DNA of 64,000 bases from Streptomyces sp. Ag109_O5-1 (lineage in GTDB: Bacteria > Actinomycetota > Actinomycetes > Streptomycetales > Streptomycetaceae), in NCBI RefSeq assembly GCF_003814875.1, contig NZ_RKQF01000001.1:4030001-4094000 (forward strand), in the 5' to 3' direction. The notes under the pieces are model-generated. The model was given only the letters and a program-made list of their open reading frames with translations. It was not told where the DNA came from and made no database searches. Below, piece by piece: positions 47,623 through 56,188 of this stretch. Both the position numbers and the translations under genes were made by a program. The first letter of the stretch is position 1, and every line of letters begins with the position of its first letter.

Positions 47623-48270
47623 TTAGTAGCACTCCGCACCCTTCGTCGAGATCGACATGTGCAGACCGCTCAGCTTGAAGGTTCCGGCGGTGGTCGCCCA
47701 CGCCGTCTGCTTCACGCCGGACAGGGAGGCGTGGTCGGCCTCCTGCGCGAACCCGTTCGGGTTCGTCTGCTTGTTGGCGACCTCGTCCGACTTGATGCCC
47801 GGACCCTTGGTCGAGCTGCCGGCCGCGACACCGATGTTGATGTTGGTGAACGTCGCGTCGGCGCTCAGGTCGTCGAGGTCGATGTACAGCTTGCTGGCCT
47901 CGACCGGCTTGCTGCTGTCGGTGCCCGCGTGCAGGATCAGGCTGACGTTGCCGAAGATCGGAACGTTCGGGGTGACCACGGACTGGCACAGGTTGGTGAT
48001 CTTCGCCGTGTTGAACGCCGAGACCGCCACCGGGTGGATCGTCTTGTCACCGGCGAGGGTGACGCCCGAGTCGACGGCACCGTACTGGACGAAGCCGTCA
48101 CCCTCGAGCTGGTCGGCCGTGACCTTGAACTGCTGGCCCGACACGCTGAACGACGCGGCGAGAGCGCCCTGCGCGAGGGCGACACCTATCGCGGCCGTAG
48201 CGGCGACGCTGGGCACCATGACCACAGCGAAGCGCTTCCATCTGGTCCCGCCACGCACCTGGGACTCCAT
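47623..48270 (-). CDS. DUF6230 secreted protein
   Basis: A 215-residue protein with one hydrophobic segment near the N-terminus (FAVVMVPSVAATAAIGVALA) and an all-beta-looking exported part (SFSVSGQQFKVTADQLEG). It fits DUF6230; some Streptomyces members were once labelled cholesterol esterase, but I see no Ser-hydrolase motif to support that. ATG 48270 has the perfect ribosome site AGAAGGAGG. It is the first gene of a module with DUF6114 and the Ser-rich protein. Confidence 0.85.
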   Translation of the reverse strand: MESQVRGGTRWKRFAVVMVPSVAATAAIGVALAQGALAASFSVSGQQFKVTADQLEGDGFVQYGAVDSGVTLAGDKTIHPVAVSAFNTAKITNLCQSVVTPNVPIFGNVSLILHAGTDSSKPVEASKLYIDLDDLSADATFTNINIGVAAGSSTKGPGIKSDEVANKQTNPNGFAQEADHASLSGVKQTAWATTAGTFKLSGLHMSISTKGAECY

Positions 48271-48645
48271 ATTTCCTCCTTCTCGGACGTACATCTCCTG
48301 GCCCGGTATCGCCACCGGCGGCGGCTCGGCCGGGCAGGGATGGGAGAAGTGCTACGTCCTCGGAAGGGGAGCGCCGAGCTCGGAGGCACGAACGGCACCT
48401 CGATCACCGGCGATCACCCCCGAGCGACAACCACTGGTCGCGCCTGACACGCATCACGCACAACCTTGCTGGACAGGCTTCGCCACAGGGCGAAGACCCC
48501 CCTGCCCAAGAGTCGGCGCCACTGCCGCCGACTCTGCTCGGTGGGGACCCAGATGAACCCACCGCACCCGATTGGCTGTCGGGGTAGGGGAATGGACCGA
48601 GCGTCGCCGATCGTGGTGCATTCTCGCCGCCCGCACAAGGGGCTT

Positions 48646-48663
48646 CGTTACTGGGTAGTAACG
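48646..48663. promoter_or_regulatory. 18-bp palindrome CGTTAC-N6-GTAACG
   Basis: A perfect 6-6-6 inverted repeat lies about 375 bp upstream of the DUF6230 gene within a 622-bp gene-free stretch (48271-48892). It contains TTACT-N4-AGTAA, related to the palindrome at 48778. The rest of the stretch holds no convincing gene; short ORFs in it lack ribosome sites and conserved features. Confidence 0.5.
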
Positions 48664-48777
48664 GGCGGATAACCGAAGGACGACCCGCTGGTCTCGGAGA
48701 GCGACTCTGGGTGGCATCCAGGGGCAGAGCAAAACCGTTTATCCCTGGACGGAATCAGACAGATCAACGCCCCTGAT

Positions 48778-48833
48778 TTACTCCGAGTAACAGCGGCCGC
48801 GATTACCAAGATTTGGTAAAGAGCGACCGCTGT
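48778..48833. promoter_or_regulatory. Clustered palindromes: TTACT-N3-AGTAA and a 44-bp nested inverted repeat
   Basis: TTACTCCGAGTAA (48778-48790) is followed by a nested dyad. The outer arms 48790-48800 and 48823-48833 pair with one mismatch; the inner TTACCAA-GAT-TTGGTAA (48803-48819) is perfect. The dyad lies 60 bp after the thioredoxin/TPR gene and about 520 bp before DUF6230. It could be a terminator or a complex operator. Confidence 0.5.
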
Positions 48834-48892
48834 GACATCACCTCGGCCAATCTTTCACTCGGGCATCACAGGACGTGACGTTTAGCGACTGG

Positions 48893-49867
48893 TCAGAACA
48901 ACGCCCGCGCCAGCGCCCTGCGCGCGCCCACGACCCGCGGATCGTCGGTGCCGACGACCTCGAAGAGCTCAAGAAGCCGCCGCCGTACGGCGTCCCGGTC
49001 GTCCCCCGCCGTCCGCTGCACGGTCTCGATCAGCCGCCCGAAGGCGTCCTCGACATGCCCGCCCACCAGATCCAGGTCGGCGGCGGCGATCTGCGCCTCG
49101 GCGTCGGCCGGCTTCTCGGCCGCCTCCTTGCGCACCTGCTGCGGATCCGAGCCCTGTACGCGCTGGAGCAACTCGGCCTGCGCGAGTCCCAGTTTGGCCT
49201 CGCTGTTGGCCGGGTCGTCGCTCAGCACGTTCCGGTAGGCCTGGATCGCACCGCCCAGGTCTCCCGCGTCCAGCGCCTGGACCGCGGCTTCGAGGAGGGC
49301 GTCGTAAGGGCCGGCCGGCACCGCTGGCCCGGCCGGGACGGCACCCGGCTGCGCGTCGGGGTCGACGACCAGTCCGGTCAGCCCGAAGCGCTCCTCGGCG
49401 ACCTGCACCAACTGGTCCAGCGTCCCCCGGATCTGCTCCTCGCTCGCCGTGCCCTGGAAGAGCGGCAGCGCCTGCCCGGCGACGACGGCGAACACCGCCG
49501 GGATGCCCTGGATCCCGAACTGCTGCATCAGCATCTGGTTGGCGTCGACATCGATCTTGGCCAGCAGGATGCGGCCGTCGTACTCGACGGCGAGGCGCTC
49601 CAGGACCGGGCTCAGCTGCTTGCAGGGCTGACACCACTCGGCCCAGAAGTCGATGACGACGGGGACTTCGGCGGACCGCTGCAGGACATCGCGCTCGAAG
49701 CCGGCTTCGTCGACGTCGATGACCAGGTCAGCGGGGGATACGGCGCCGGCCCCACCCTGCCGGACCGCTTCGGCGCGCGCCTGCTCGGCCTTGGCCTTGG
49801 CCTCCTGGGCCGCCTTCACCGCGGCGAGGTCGACGACGCCGCTCATGGACATGTTCCGTGGCTGCAT
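48893..49867 (-). CDS. Thioredoxin-domain/TPR co-chaperone (CnoX/YbbN-like)
   Basis: A 324-residue cytoplasmic protein. A charged Ala-rich N-terminus leads to a thioredoxin domain with WCQPC and GIQGIPAVFAV, then TPR-like helices (ALDAGDLGGAIQAYRNVL, SEAKLGLAQAEL). The arrangement is that of CnoX/YbbN, a holdase that hands substrates to chaperones under oxidative stress; unlike E. coli YbbN both active-site Cys are kept. ATG 49867 has GGGGGAGG 8 nt upstream. Confidence 0.88.
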   Translation of the reverse strand: MQPRNMSMSGVVDLAAVKAAQEAKAKAEQARAEAVRQGGAGAVSPADLVIDVDEAGFERDVLQRSAEVPVVIDFWAEWCQPCKQLSPVLERLAVEYDGRILLAKIDVDANQMLMQQFGIQGIPAVFAVVAGQALPLFQGTASEEQIRGTLDQLVQVAEERFGLTGLVVDPDAQPGAVPAGPAVPAGPYDALLEAAVQALDAGDLGGAIQAYRNVLSDDPANSEAKLGLAQAELLQRVQGSDPQQVRKEAAEKPADAEAQIAAADLDLVGGHVEDAFGRLIETVQRTAGDDRDAVRRRLLELFEVVGTDDPRVVGARRALARALF

Positions 49868-50043
49868 GCGTCTATCCTCCCCCGTTCCCGCGTGTGTGTG
49901 AAAAACGTTGTGAAAGCCGGGTCCGGCGAACCGCCCCAGCTTTCGCTACGACCCGTAGCGTAATACCCCCGGGAACCCCCGCGACACCACATTCCGGTGA
50001 TCTCCCTCACGGCATCACATGAACCGCCGGTTATGGTCGTGGC

Positions 50044-50679
50044 ATGCAGAGCCCTACCCCCGCCGGCCGTACCGGACGCCCGCGCAGCGCCGCCGCCGAC
50101 GCGGCGATCCTGGCGGCGACGCGCGAGGCGCTGGTCGAACTGGGCTGGTCCAAGCTCACCTTGGGAGACGTGGCGACAAGGGCCGGGGTTGCAAAAACGA
50201 CGCTCTACCGCCGCTGGGCCGGCAAGAACGAACTCGTCGTCGACGCGGTGGCGGAACTCTTCGACGAACTCGAACTCCCCGACCGCGGCAGCCTGGCCAA
50301 CGACATCGAGGGCGTGGTGCTCCAGTTCGCGGCGATCCTGGACCGCCCGGAGGCCAAGAGCGGGCTGATGGCGGCGGTGGCCGAGTCGACCCGGGACGAA
50401 GCGCTGCGGGAACGTATCCGTGCCTCCATCGTGGACCGCCAGAAGCGGCTGGTCGTGGCGGGCCGGTCCCGGGCCCAGTGCCGCGGCGAACTCCCCGCGG
50501 AGCCGGATCCGGAGGAGGCCGCCCGCACGGTGGACCTGATCTTCGACATGGTGGCGGGCGCGGTGGTCCACCGCACCCTGATGAGCGGCAAACCGGCGAA
50601 CGAGGAGTGGGTACGCGATTTCACCCGCGTACTACTACAGGGCCTCGGCTCAGAGCCCCCCGAACCAACCACCCCATAA
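50044..50679 (+). CDS. TetR family regulator
   Basis: A 211-residue TetR regulator with HTH LTLGDVATRAGVAKTTLYRRW and a C-terminal domain ending in a conserved VAGAVVHRTLMSG. TATGGT (50032-50037) lies 6 nt before ATG 50044 and no ribosome site is seen, so it may be leaderless. No transporter or enzyme gene is coupled to it; the target is unknown. Confidence 0.9.
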   Translation: MQSPTPAGRTGRPRSAAADAAILAATREALVELGWSKLTLGDVATRAGVAKTTLYRRWAGKNELVVDAVAELFDELELPDRGSLANDIEGVVLQFAAILDRPEAKSGLMAAVAESTRDEALRERIRASIVDRQKRLVVAGRSRAQCRGELPAEPDPEEAARTVDLIFDMVAGAVVHRTLMSGKPANEEWVRDFTRVLLQGLGSEPPEPTTP

Positions 50680-50717
50680 CCAACCGCCCAAGCGACCGAC
50701 GGCCACTCCTCCACCGG

Positions 50718-50917
50718 CCGAACCGACCGCGACAGCCACTCTCCCCACCCACCGAACCAGGCGCGACCGCCACTCCCCAACCGGCCGAGCCAGACACGAC
50801 GACCGCTACCCAACCGGCCGAACCGACCGAGACCGCCACTCCCCCACCCACCGAGCCGGCCACGACGGCCACTTCTCGTTTCGACCGAGTCGGCCGCGGC
50901 GGCCACTTCTCGATCGA
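50718..50917. repeat. Tandem repeat, 33-34 bp unit, six degenerate copies
   Basis: Units start at 50718, 50752, 50785, 50818, 50851 and 50885, each beginning CCGARYC and carrying CGACNGCCACT or a close variant. A worn seventh copy precedes and a partial eighth begins at 50918. The array fills the 303-bp gap between tetR and icmA. No gene is supported here. Confidence 0.8.
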
Positions 50918-50982
50918 CCGAGTCGGGTGGTGGGTGGGCAAAGGGACGGGGGTCCAGGGGGCGGAGCCCCCTGGGACGTCGG

Positions 50983-52683
50983 TCAGAAGCCCGCCGGCTC
51001 CGTGTACACCCCCCACTCGTCCCGCAGCACCCCGCAGATCTCGCCCAGGGTCGCCTCGGCCCGTACCGCGTCCAGCATCGGCCCGATCATGTTGGCGCCG
51101 GACCGGGCGGCGGCCAGCATGGCCTCCAGGGCGGCGCGCACCGCGGCGTCGTCCCGTTCGGCCTTCCGCTCGCCGAGCGTCCGCACCTGCTCCCGCTCCA
51201 CCTCGTGCGAGACCCGCAGGATCTCCAGGTCGCCGGTGACGGACCCGGTGTGGACGTTGACGCCCACCACCCGCTTGTCGCCCTTCTCCAGCGCCCGCTG
51301 GTACTGGAACGCGGACTCGGCGATCTCGCCGGTGAACCAGCCGTCCTCGATGCCCCGCAGGATCCCGGAGGTGACCGGCCCGATCGGGTGCCGCCCGTCC
51401 GGATGGGCGCGCAGCCCCCGCTCCTTGATCTGGTCGAAGATCTTCTCCGCGTCGGCCTCGATCCGGTCGGTGAGCTGCTCGACGTACCAGGAACCGCCCA
51501 GCGGATCCGCCACGTTGGCGACCCCGGTCTCCTCCATGAGCACCTGCTGGGTGCGCAGCGCGATCTCGGCGGCCTGCTCGCTCGGCAGGGCGAGGGTCTC
51601 GTCGAGGGCGTTGGTGTGCAGCGAGTTGGTCCCGCCGAGCACCGCCGCGAGCGCCTCCACGGCCGTACGCACCACGTTGTTGTACGGCTGCTGGGCGGTC
51701 AGCGAGACACCCGCGGTCTGGGTGTGGAAGCGCAGCCACTGGGACTTGTCGGACCGGGAGCCGTAGACGTCCCGCATCCACCGGGCCCAGATCCGGCGCG
51801 CGGCACGGAACTTGGCGATCTCCTCGAAGAAATCGACGTGCGCGTCGAAGAAGAAGGAGAGGCCGGGTGCGAAGACGTCGACGTCGAGGCCGCGGCTGAG
51901 GCCCAGTTCGACGTATCCGAAGCCGTCCGCGAGGGTGTACGCCAGCTCCTGCGCGGCCGTGGCCCCCGCCTCGCGGATGTGGTAGCCGGACACGGACAGC
52001 GGCTTGTACGCGGGGATGCCGGCCGCGCAGTACTCCATGAGGTCGCCGATGAGCCGCAGGTGCGGCTCGGGCTGGAAGAGCCACTCCTTCTGGGCGATGT
52101 ACTCCTTGAAGATGTCGGTCTGGAGCGTGCCGTTGAGGACCGCCGGGTCGACGCCCTGCCGTTCGGCGGCGACCAGGTACATGCAGAAGACCGGGACGGC
52201 CGGACCGCTGATCGTCATCGACGTAGTGACGTCGCCCAGCGGGATGTCCTTGAAGAGGACCTCCATGTCGGCGGCGGAGTCGATGGCGACCCCGCAGTGC
52301 CCGACCTCGCCGAGCGAGCGCGGGTCGTCGGAGTCGCGCCCCATGAGCGTCGGCATGTCGAAGGCGACGGACAGACCGCCGCCGCCGTTGCCGAGGATCA
52401 TCTTGTAGCGCTCGTTGGTCTGCTCGGCGTTGCCGAACCCGGCGAACTGGCGGATGGTCCAGGTCCGCCCGCGGTAGCCGGTCGGATACAGCCCGCGGGT
52501 GAAGGGGTACTCACCCGGCCAGCCGATCCGCTCGAATCCCTCGTACGTGTCACCCGGCCGGGGCCCGTACACCGGCTCCACGGGGTCGCCGGAGAGCGTG
52601 GTGAAGTCGGCGTCCCGCTTGCGGGCCGCGTCGTAGCGGGCCTGCCAGCGTCGGCGGCCCTCCTCGATGGCGTCAGCGTCCAT
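50983..52683 (-). CDS. icmA: Isobutyryl-CoA mutase large subunit
   Basis: A 566-residue acyl-CoA mutase catalytic subunit that, with the B12-binding IcmB, interconverts isobutyryl-CoA and n-butyryl-CoA. The residues that separate it from methylmalonyl-CoA mutase are diagnostic: Phe80 (TIRQFAGFG, Tyr in MCM) and Gln198 (KEYIAQKEW, Arg in MCM). The length equals the 566 residues I recall for S. cinnamonensis IcmA. The protein ends before any B12 domain, so IcmB must be elsewhere. The pathway links valine breakdown to butyryl-CoA and polyketide precursors. Confidence 0.95.
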   Translation of the reverse strand: MDADAIEEGRRRWQARYDAARKRDADFTTLSGDPVEPVYGPRPGDTYEGFERIGWPGEYPFTRGLYPTGYRGRTWTIRQFAGFGNAEQTNERYKMILGNGGGGLSVAFDMPTLMGRDSDDPRSLGEVGHCGVAIDSAADMEVLFKDIPLGDVTTSMTISGPAVPVFCMYLVAAERQGVDPAVLNGTLQTDIFKEYIAQKEWLFQPEPHLRLIGDLMEYCAAGIPAYKPLSVSGYHIREAGATAAQELAYTLADGFGYVELGLSRGLDVDVFAPGLSFFFDAHVDFFEEIAKFRAARRIWARWMRDVYGSRSDKSQWLRFHTQTAGVSLTAQQPYNNVVRTAVEALAAVLGGTNSLHTNALDETLALPSEQAAEIALRTQQVLMEETGVANVADPLGGSWYVEQLTDRIEADAEKIFDQIKERGLRAHPDGRHPIGPVTSGILRGIEDGWFTGEIAESAFQYQRALEKGDKRVVGVNVHTGSVTGDLEILRVSHEVEREQVRTLGERKAERDDAAVRAALEAMLAAARSGANMIGPMLDAVRAEATLGEICGVLRDEWGVYTEPAGF

Positions 52684-52691
52684 ACCCTCGA

Positions 52692-52715
52692 ATTTACTAG
52701 GACGTCCAAGTAAAT
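52692..52715. promoter_or_regulatory. 24-bp near-perfect palindrome at icmA promoter
   Basis: ATTTACT-A-GGACGTCC-A-AGTAAAT is symmetrical except for one position in each half. It lies 8 bp upstream of the icmA ATG, so it probably overlaps the promoter or start of transcription and would serve as an operator. No regulator gene is directly adjacent. Confidence 0.65.
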
Positions 52716-52775
52716 GTCGATGGAGAACCGCCGCACGGGTGTCCGTACGGCGGTGAAGCCCGGTGTTTGGGCCGG

Positions 52776-53114
52776 TCAGGCCTTGGCGGGCACCGGAGTG
52801 CCGTCCGTCACCTTGGCGTCGAGCTCACGGGTGACCTTGCGCTCCACGAAGAAGGCGGCCGTCGGGACCGTGCCCGCCAGCAGCACCCACAGCTGCTTAC
52901 CGACCGGCCACTTCGCCTTGGAGCCCAGGTCGAAGGCGAAGACCAGGTAGACGACGTAGAGCCAGCCGTGCGCGATGGCGACGACCCGGGTGACGTCGGC
53001 CGCACCGGAGATGTCCAGCCCGTACTTGGCGATCATGCTCAGGCACAGCAGCACCAGCAGCACACCGGTGACATAGGCCAGGACGCGGTAGCGGGTCAGC
53101 ACGCTCTTTTTCAT
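52776..53114 (-). CDS. DUF3817 integral membrane protein
   Basis: A 112-residue protein with three hydrophobic segments and the DUF3817 signature HGWLYVVYLVFAFDL, followed by KWPVGKQLW and FFVERKVTRE. Function unknown. It is a paralogue of the protein at 58713. ATG 53114 was chosen; TACGCT (53127-53122 on the minus strand) lies 7 nt before it and there is no ribosome site, suggesting a leaderless mRNA. Confidence 0.85.
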   Translation of the reverse strand: MKKSVLTRYRVLAYVTGVLLVLLCLSMIAKYGLDISGAADVTRVVAIAHGWLYVVYLVFAFDLGSKAKWPVGKQLWVLLAGTVPTAAFFVERKVTRELDAKVTDGTPVPAKA

Positions 53115-53213
53115 GGGGACGAGCGTAACCACCCGTTCCGGGAGATCTTGTCCCGGGTCACCGCTTGCCGGCGACCTTTTCCACTCCTCTTCTACTCCTC
53201 GGCTGCTCCTCGG

Positions 53214-53723
53214 CTACTCCTCGTCGAAGTCGTGCGCCGAGACCCGCAGCGGCCGCAGCATCGCGAAGATCTCCGCGCACTCCTCGGCGTCGTACGCCCC
53301 GAGCCCGAAGTCCATCGCCATCAGGTCGCGGGTGGCCGCCTCGACGACCTCGCGGCCCTTCTCGGTGATGGTGGCGAGCGTGCCGCGCCCGTCGTTGGGG
53401 TTGGGCCGCTTGTCGACCAGACCGGACTTCACCAGCCGGTCCACGGTGTTCGTCACCGAGGTCGGGTGCACCATCAGCCGCTCACCGATCTTCGACATCG
53501 GCAGCTCGCCGGCCTTGGAGAAGGTGAGCAGCACCAGCGCCTCGTAGCGCGCGAACGTCAGCCCGTACGGCTTGACCACCGCGTCGACCTCGGACAGCAG
53601 GATCTGCTGGGCCCGCATGATCGAGGTGATCGCGGCCATCGACGGTACGTTTCCCCAGCGCTGCTTCCAGAGGTCGTCGGCACGTGCGATGGGGTCGAAG
53701 GGAAGACTGAGAGGCTTGGGCAC
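53214..53723 (-). CDS. MarR family regulator
   Basis: A 169-residue MarR protein with the winged HTH LPMSKIGERLMVHPTSVTNTVDRLVKSGLV and wing NPNDGRGTLATITEKG. On the minus strand TAGGGT lies 7 nt before GTG 53723 with no ribosome site. TGACCG occurs twice around 53740-53755, a possible binding site. It is followed by the DUF3817 gene at 53114. Confidence 0.9.
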   Translation of the reverse strand: MPKPLSLPFDPIARADDLWKQRWGNVPSMAAITSIMRAQQILLSEVDAVVKPYGLTFARYEALVLLTFSKAGELPMSKIGERLMVHPTSVTNTVDRLVKSGLVDKRPNPNDGRGTLATITEKGREVVEAATRDLMAMDFGLGAYDAEECAEIFAMLRPLRVSAHDFDEE

Positions 53724-53786
53724 GGCACCGACCCTACCGGCCGGTCATATAACGGTCAGCTGTGTCTCGGCTTTCGGTCGGGTCCG

Positions 53787-54992
53787 CTACACCGCCGGGC
53801 GCGCCGCGCGCCGGGCCGTGACCGCGAGCGCACAGCAGCACACCACCCCGACGGCCCCCGCCCCGGCGACGGCGGCCCGCACCCCCACCAGCTCCGCCGC
53901 CATCCCGGCCAGCGTCATGCCGACCCCCTGGATGGTCATCAGCCCCGCGCTGAGCACCGTCATCGCCCGTCCGCGCAGCTCCTCGGGCACGGCCCGCACG
54001 AACCACTGGTCCAGTCCCAGCGTGTACGCCGACCCCGCCCCCGCCACCAGCAGGAGCAGCAGCGAGACCGCGAGGGACGGGTGCAGGGCGTAGCCCAGGT
54101 ACGGCACCAGGGTGAGGCAGACCAGCGGGAGGGCGATCCGCTCCCGGGCGGCCGGGCCGAGCCGGGCCCCCGCGAACAGTTCCCCGGCGACCGTGCCGAC
54201 CGGCAGCGCGCACATCAGCAGGCCGAGCCCGGGGGAACCGGCGCCGAGCGCGTCGGCGTAGGGGGCCGCGAGGGCCTCGGGGACGACGGCGAACATCGCC
54301 GGGATCCAGAAGAGGAGGAGCAGACGGCGGACGCGGGGGTCGGAGAGGAGGTGGCGGGTGCTGGTGCGCTCCCGGTCCGGGCCGCCGCGCGCGGGGCGGT
54401 GCCGGGTGCCCAGACGCAGCAGCGCGGCCGAGGCGAGGAAGGTGACGACGGTGATCAGCAGGGCGTGGCGCGGGCTGAGGACGGCGAGGAGGAGTCCGCC
54501 GAGGCCGTAGCCGACGAGCAGCGCGCTCTGTGCGACGATCCGCAGCAGGGAGCGGCCAAGGACGAACAGGTCGCCGCCGCCGAGGATGTCGGAGAGGGTC
54601 GCCATCCGGGTGCCGGCGAACACCGGCGACACGACGGCGAGCGCACAGCGCAGCGCGAGCAGCACACCGATCCCGGTCCCCGGCACCGCCATCACGGCCA
54701 CGCACCCCGCGCACACCAGGTCGCAGACCACCAGCACCCGCCGGGCCGGGTGGCGGTCGCCGACCCCGGCCAGCAGCGTCCCGCCGACCAGGTACGGCAG
54801 AAAGCCCAGCGCGAAGGTCAGCGCGCTGAGCAGCGGCGACCCGGTGAGGTCGTACACCAGCACGGACAGCGCGATCTCGCTGACGATCACACCGAGCATG
54901 GACAGGACGTGGGCGGCGAAGACGGCACGGAACTCGGGAATGGCGAGGACACGGCCGTAGCCGGCGGGCTGCTGCAGAGCGGGGGCAGACAT
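53787..54992 (-). CDS. MFS transporter (drug-efflux type)
   Basis: A 401-residue 12-helix MFS protein with motif A-like GVGDRHPARRVLVV and many Ala/Leu-rich helices. ATG 54992 (MSAPALQQPAGYGRV) was chosen over 55022, which lies close to the divergent regulator. The divergent ArsR-type gene at 55069 probably controls it. The substrate is unknown. Confidence 0.9.
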   Translation of the reverse strand: MSAPALQQPAGYGRVLAIPEFRAVFAAHVLSMLGVIVSEIALSVLVYDLTGSPLLSALTFALGFLPYLVGGTLLAGVGDRHPARRVLVVCDLVCAGCVAVMAVPGTGIGVLLALRCALAVVSPVFAGTRMATLSDILGGGDLFVLGRSLLRIVAQSALLVGYGLGGLLLAVLSPRHALLITVVTFLASAALLRLGTRHRPARGGPDRERTSTRHLLSDPRVRRLLLLFWIPAMFAVVPEALAAPYADALGAGSPGLGLLMCALPVGTVAGELFAGARLGPAARERIALPLVCLTLVPYLGYALHPSLAVSLLLLLVAGAGSAYTLGLDQWFVRAVPEELRGRAMTVLSAGLMTIQGVGMTLAGMAAELVGVRAAVAGAGAVGVVCCCALAVTARRAARPAV

Positions 54993-55068
54993 GAACGGCA
55001 GCGTGCCCGCACCGCGCCGCACGGCTTAGAGTTTCGGCACCAGCCGAATCTTCCGTCCAGGATCCGTG

Positions 55069-56058
55069 ATGCCCTCCCACCTCCACTTCGACGAGGACGA
55101 CTTCCTCCGGTGCCGGTTCGCCGTGTCGCCGCTGTGGGAGACACAGGAGGCGGTGCGCACGCTGCGGCGGCCGGACCGGCACGGGTATCACGCGCCCTGG
55201 CTGCGGCGGATCCGGGCGGTGGCCGCCGGTCTCGACCTGACCCCGCTGTGGCTGCTGATGCCCCGGCGCGGCCACACCCCCGACTGGCTGATGCCGCCGC
55301 CGACCGGCCCGGCGGCCTCCGTCGAGGAGGAACTGGCGGCGCTGCGGGCGGTGGACCCGGGGACGGCCCGCGCCGACACCGCCCGCTCGCTCGCGGACAC
55401 CCCGGGCGCGCGGGAGTCGGCGACGGCCCGCGCCTGGCTGGTCGATCCGCCGCGCATGGTGCGGGAGTTGACGGACGCGCTGGAGGAGGCCTGGGAGGTT
55501 CTGATGGCCCCGGACTGGCCCCGGCTGCGCGGCCTGCTGGAGGCGGACATCGCCTTCCACTCCCGGCGGCTCGCGGAGGTCGGCCTGGGCGGGCTGCTGC
55601 CCGAGCTGCACCCGCGGCTCGGCTGGCGGGCCGGGACGCTGACCGTGGAGTCGGCCGGTGTGTACGAGCGGCGGCTCGGCGGGCAGGGCCTGGTGCTGAT
55701 GCCGAGCGTGTTCACCTGGCCGGACGTGATCAGCACCTTCGACCCGCCCGCGCGGCCGACGCTGGTCTACCCCGCCCGGGGCATCGGCGGCCTGTGGACC
55801 GACCCGGCCGAGGACACACCCGGCTCCCTGGTACGGCTGCTGGGCCGCGGCCGGGCCACCGTCCTCACGGCACTCTCCGAACCCGCCACCACCACCGCCC
55901 TGGCCCACCGGCTGGGGCTGGCCCCCTCCTCGGTGTCGGCGCATCTCACTGTGCTGCGCGACACCGGCCTGCTCACCTCGCGCCGCTACGGCCACCAGGT
56001 GCTCTACGAACGCACCCCGCTCGGCATCGCACTGGCATCGGGGACACCGGCCGGCTGA
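55069..56058 (+). CDS. ArsR-type regulator with long N-terminal domain
   Basis: A 329-residue regulator. An N-terminal domain of about 250 residues (FRFAV-like start LRCRFAVSPLWETQEAVRTL) of the DUF5937 type precedes a C-terminal ArsR winged HTH: TTALAHRLGLAPSSVSAHLTVLRDTGLLTSRR. This architecture is common in Streptomyces beside MFS genes. ATG 55069 overlaps a GTG at 55066; either may be used. Divergent from the MFS transporter with a 76-bp gap. Confidence 0.88.
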   Translation: MPSHLHFDEDDFLRCRFAVSPLWETQEAVRTLRRPDRHGYHAPWLRRIRAVAAGLDLTPLWLLMPRRGHTPDWLMPPPTGPAASVEEELAALRAVDPGTARADTARSLADTPGARESATARAWLVDPPRMVRELTDALEEAWEVLMAPDWPRLRGLLEADIAFHSRRLAEVGLGGLLPELHPRLGWRAGTLTVESAGVYERRLGGQGLVLMPSVFTWPDVISTFDPPARPTLVYPARGIGGLWTDPAEDTPGSLVRLLGRGRATVLTALSEPATTTALAHRLGLAPSSVSAHLTVLRDTGLLTSRRYGHQVLYERTPLGIALASGTPAG

Positions 56059-56188
56059 CCCGCGCCACGACAAGACCATGCCCGAAGCCCCCGCCCCGGC
56101 CACCGCCACCGCCTGACAGCGACCGGTCGAACGACACCCACGGGAATGCGTGCCGGGCCCCGCGTCGCCGAGTCGATCCGCCGGCTTC

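Noticed and set aside
47623-48270. Cholesterol esterase label for the DUF6230 protein
   Set aside because: No G-x-S-x-G or other hydrolase motif is present; the protein is small and beta-rich.
48414-48732. Short ORFs on both strands in the gene-free region before DUF6230
   Set aside because: No ribosome sites, unusual composition, no recognisable domain; the region is better read as regulatory.
50685-50930. 33-bp repeats as a CRISPR array
   Set aside because: Units are directly contiguous and degenerate, with no unique spacers and no cas genes.
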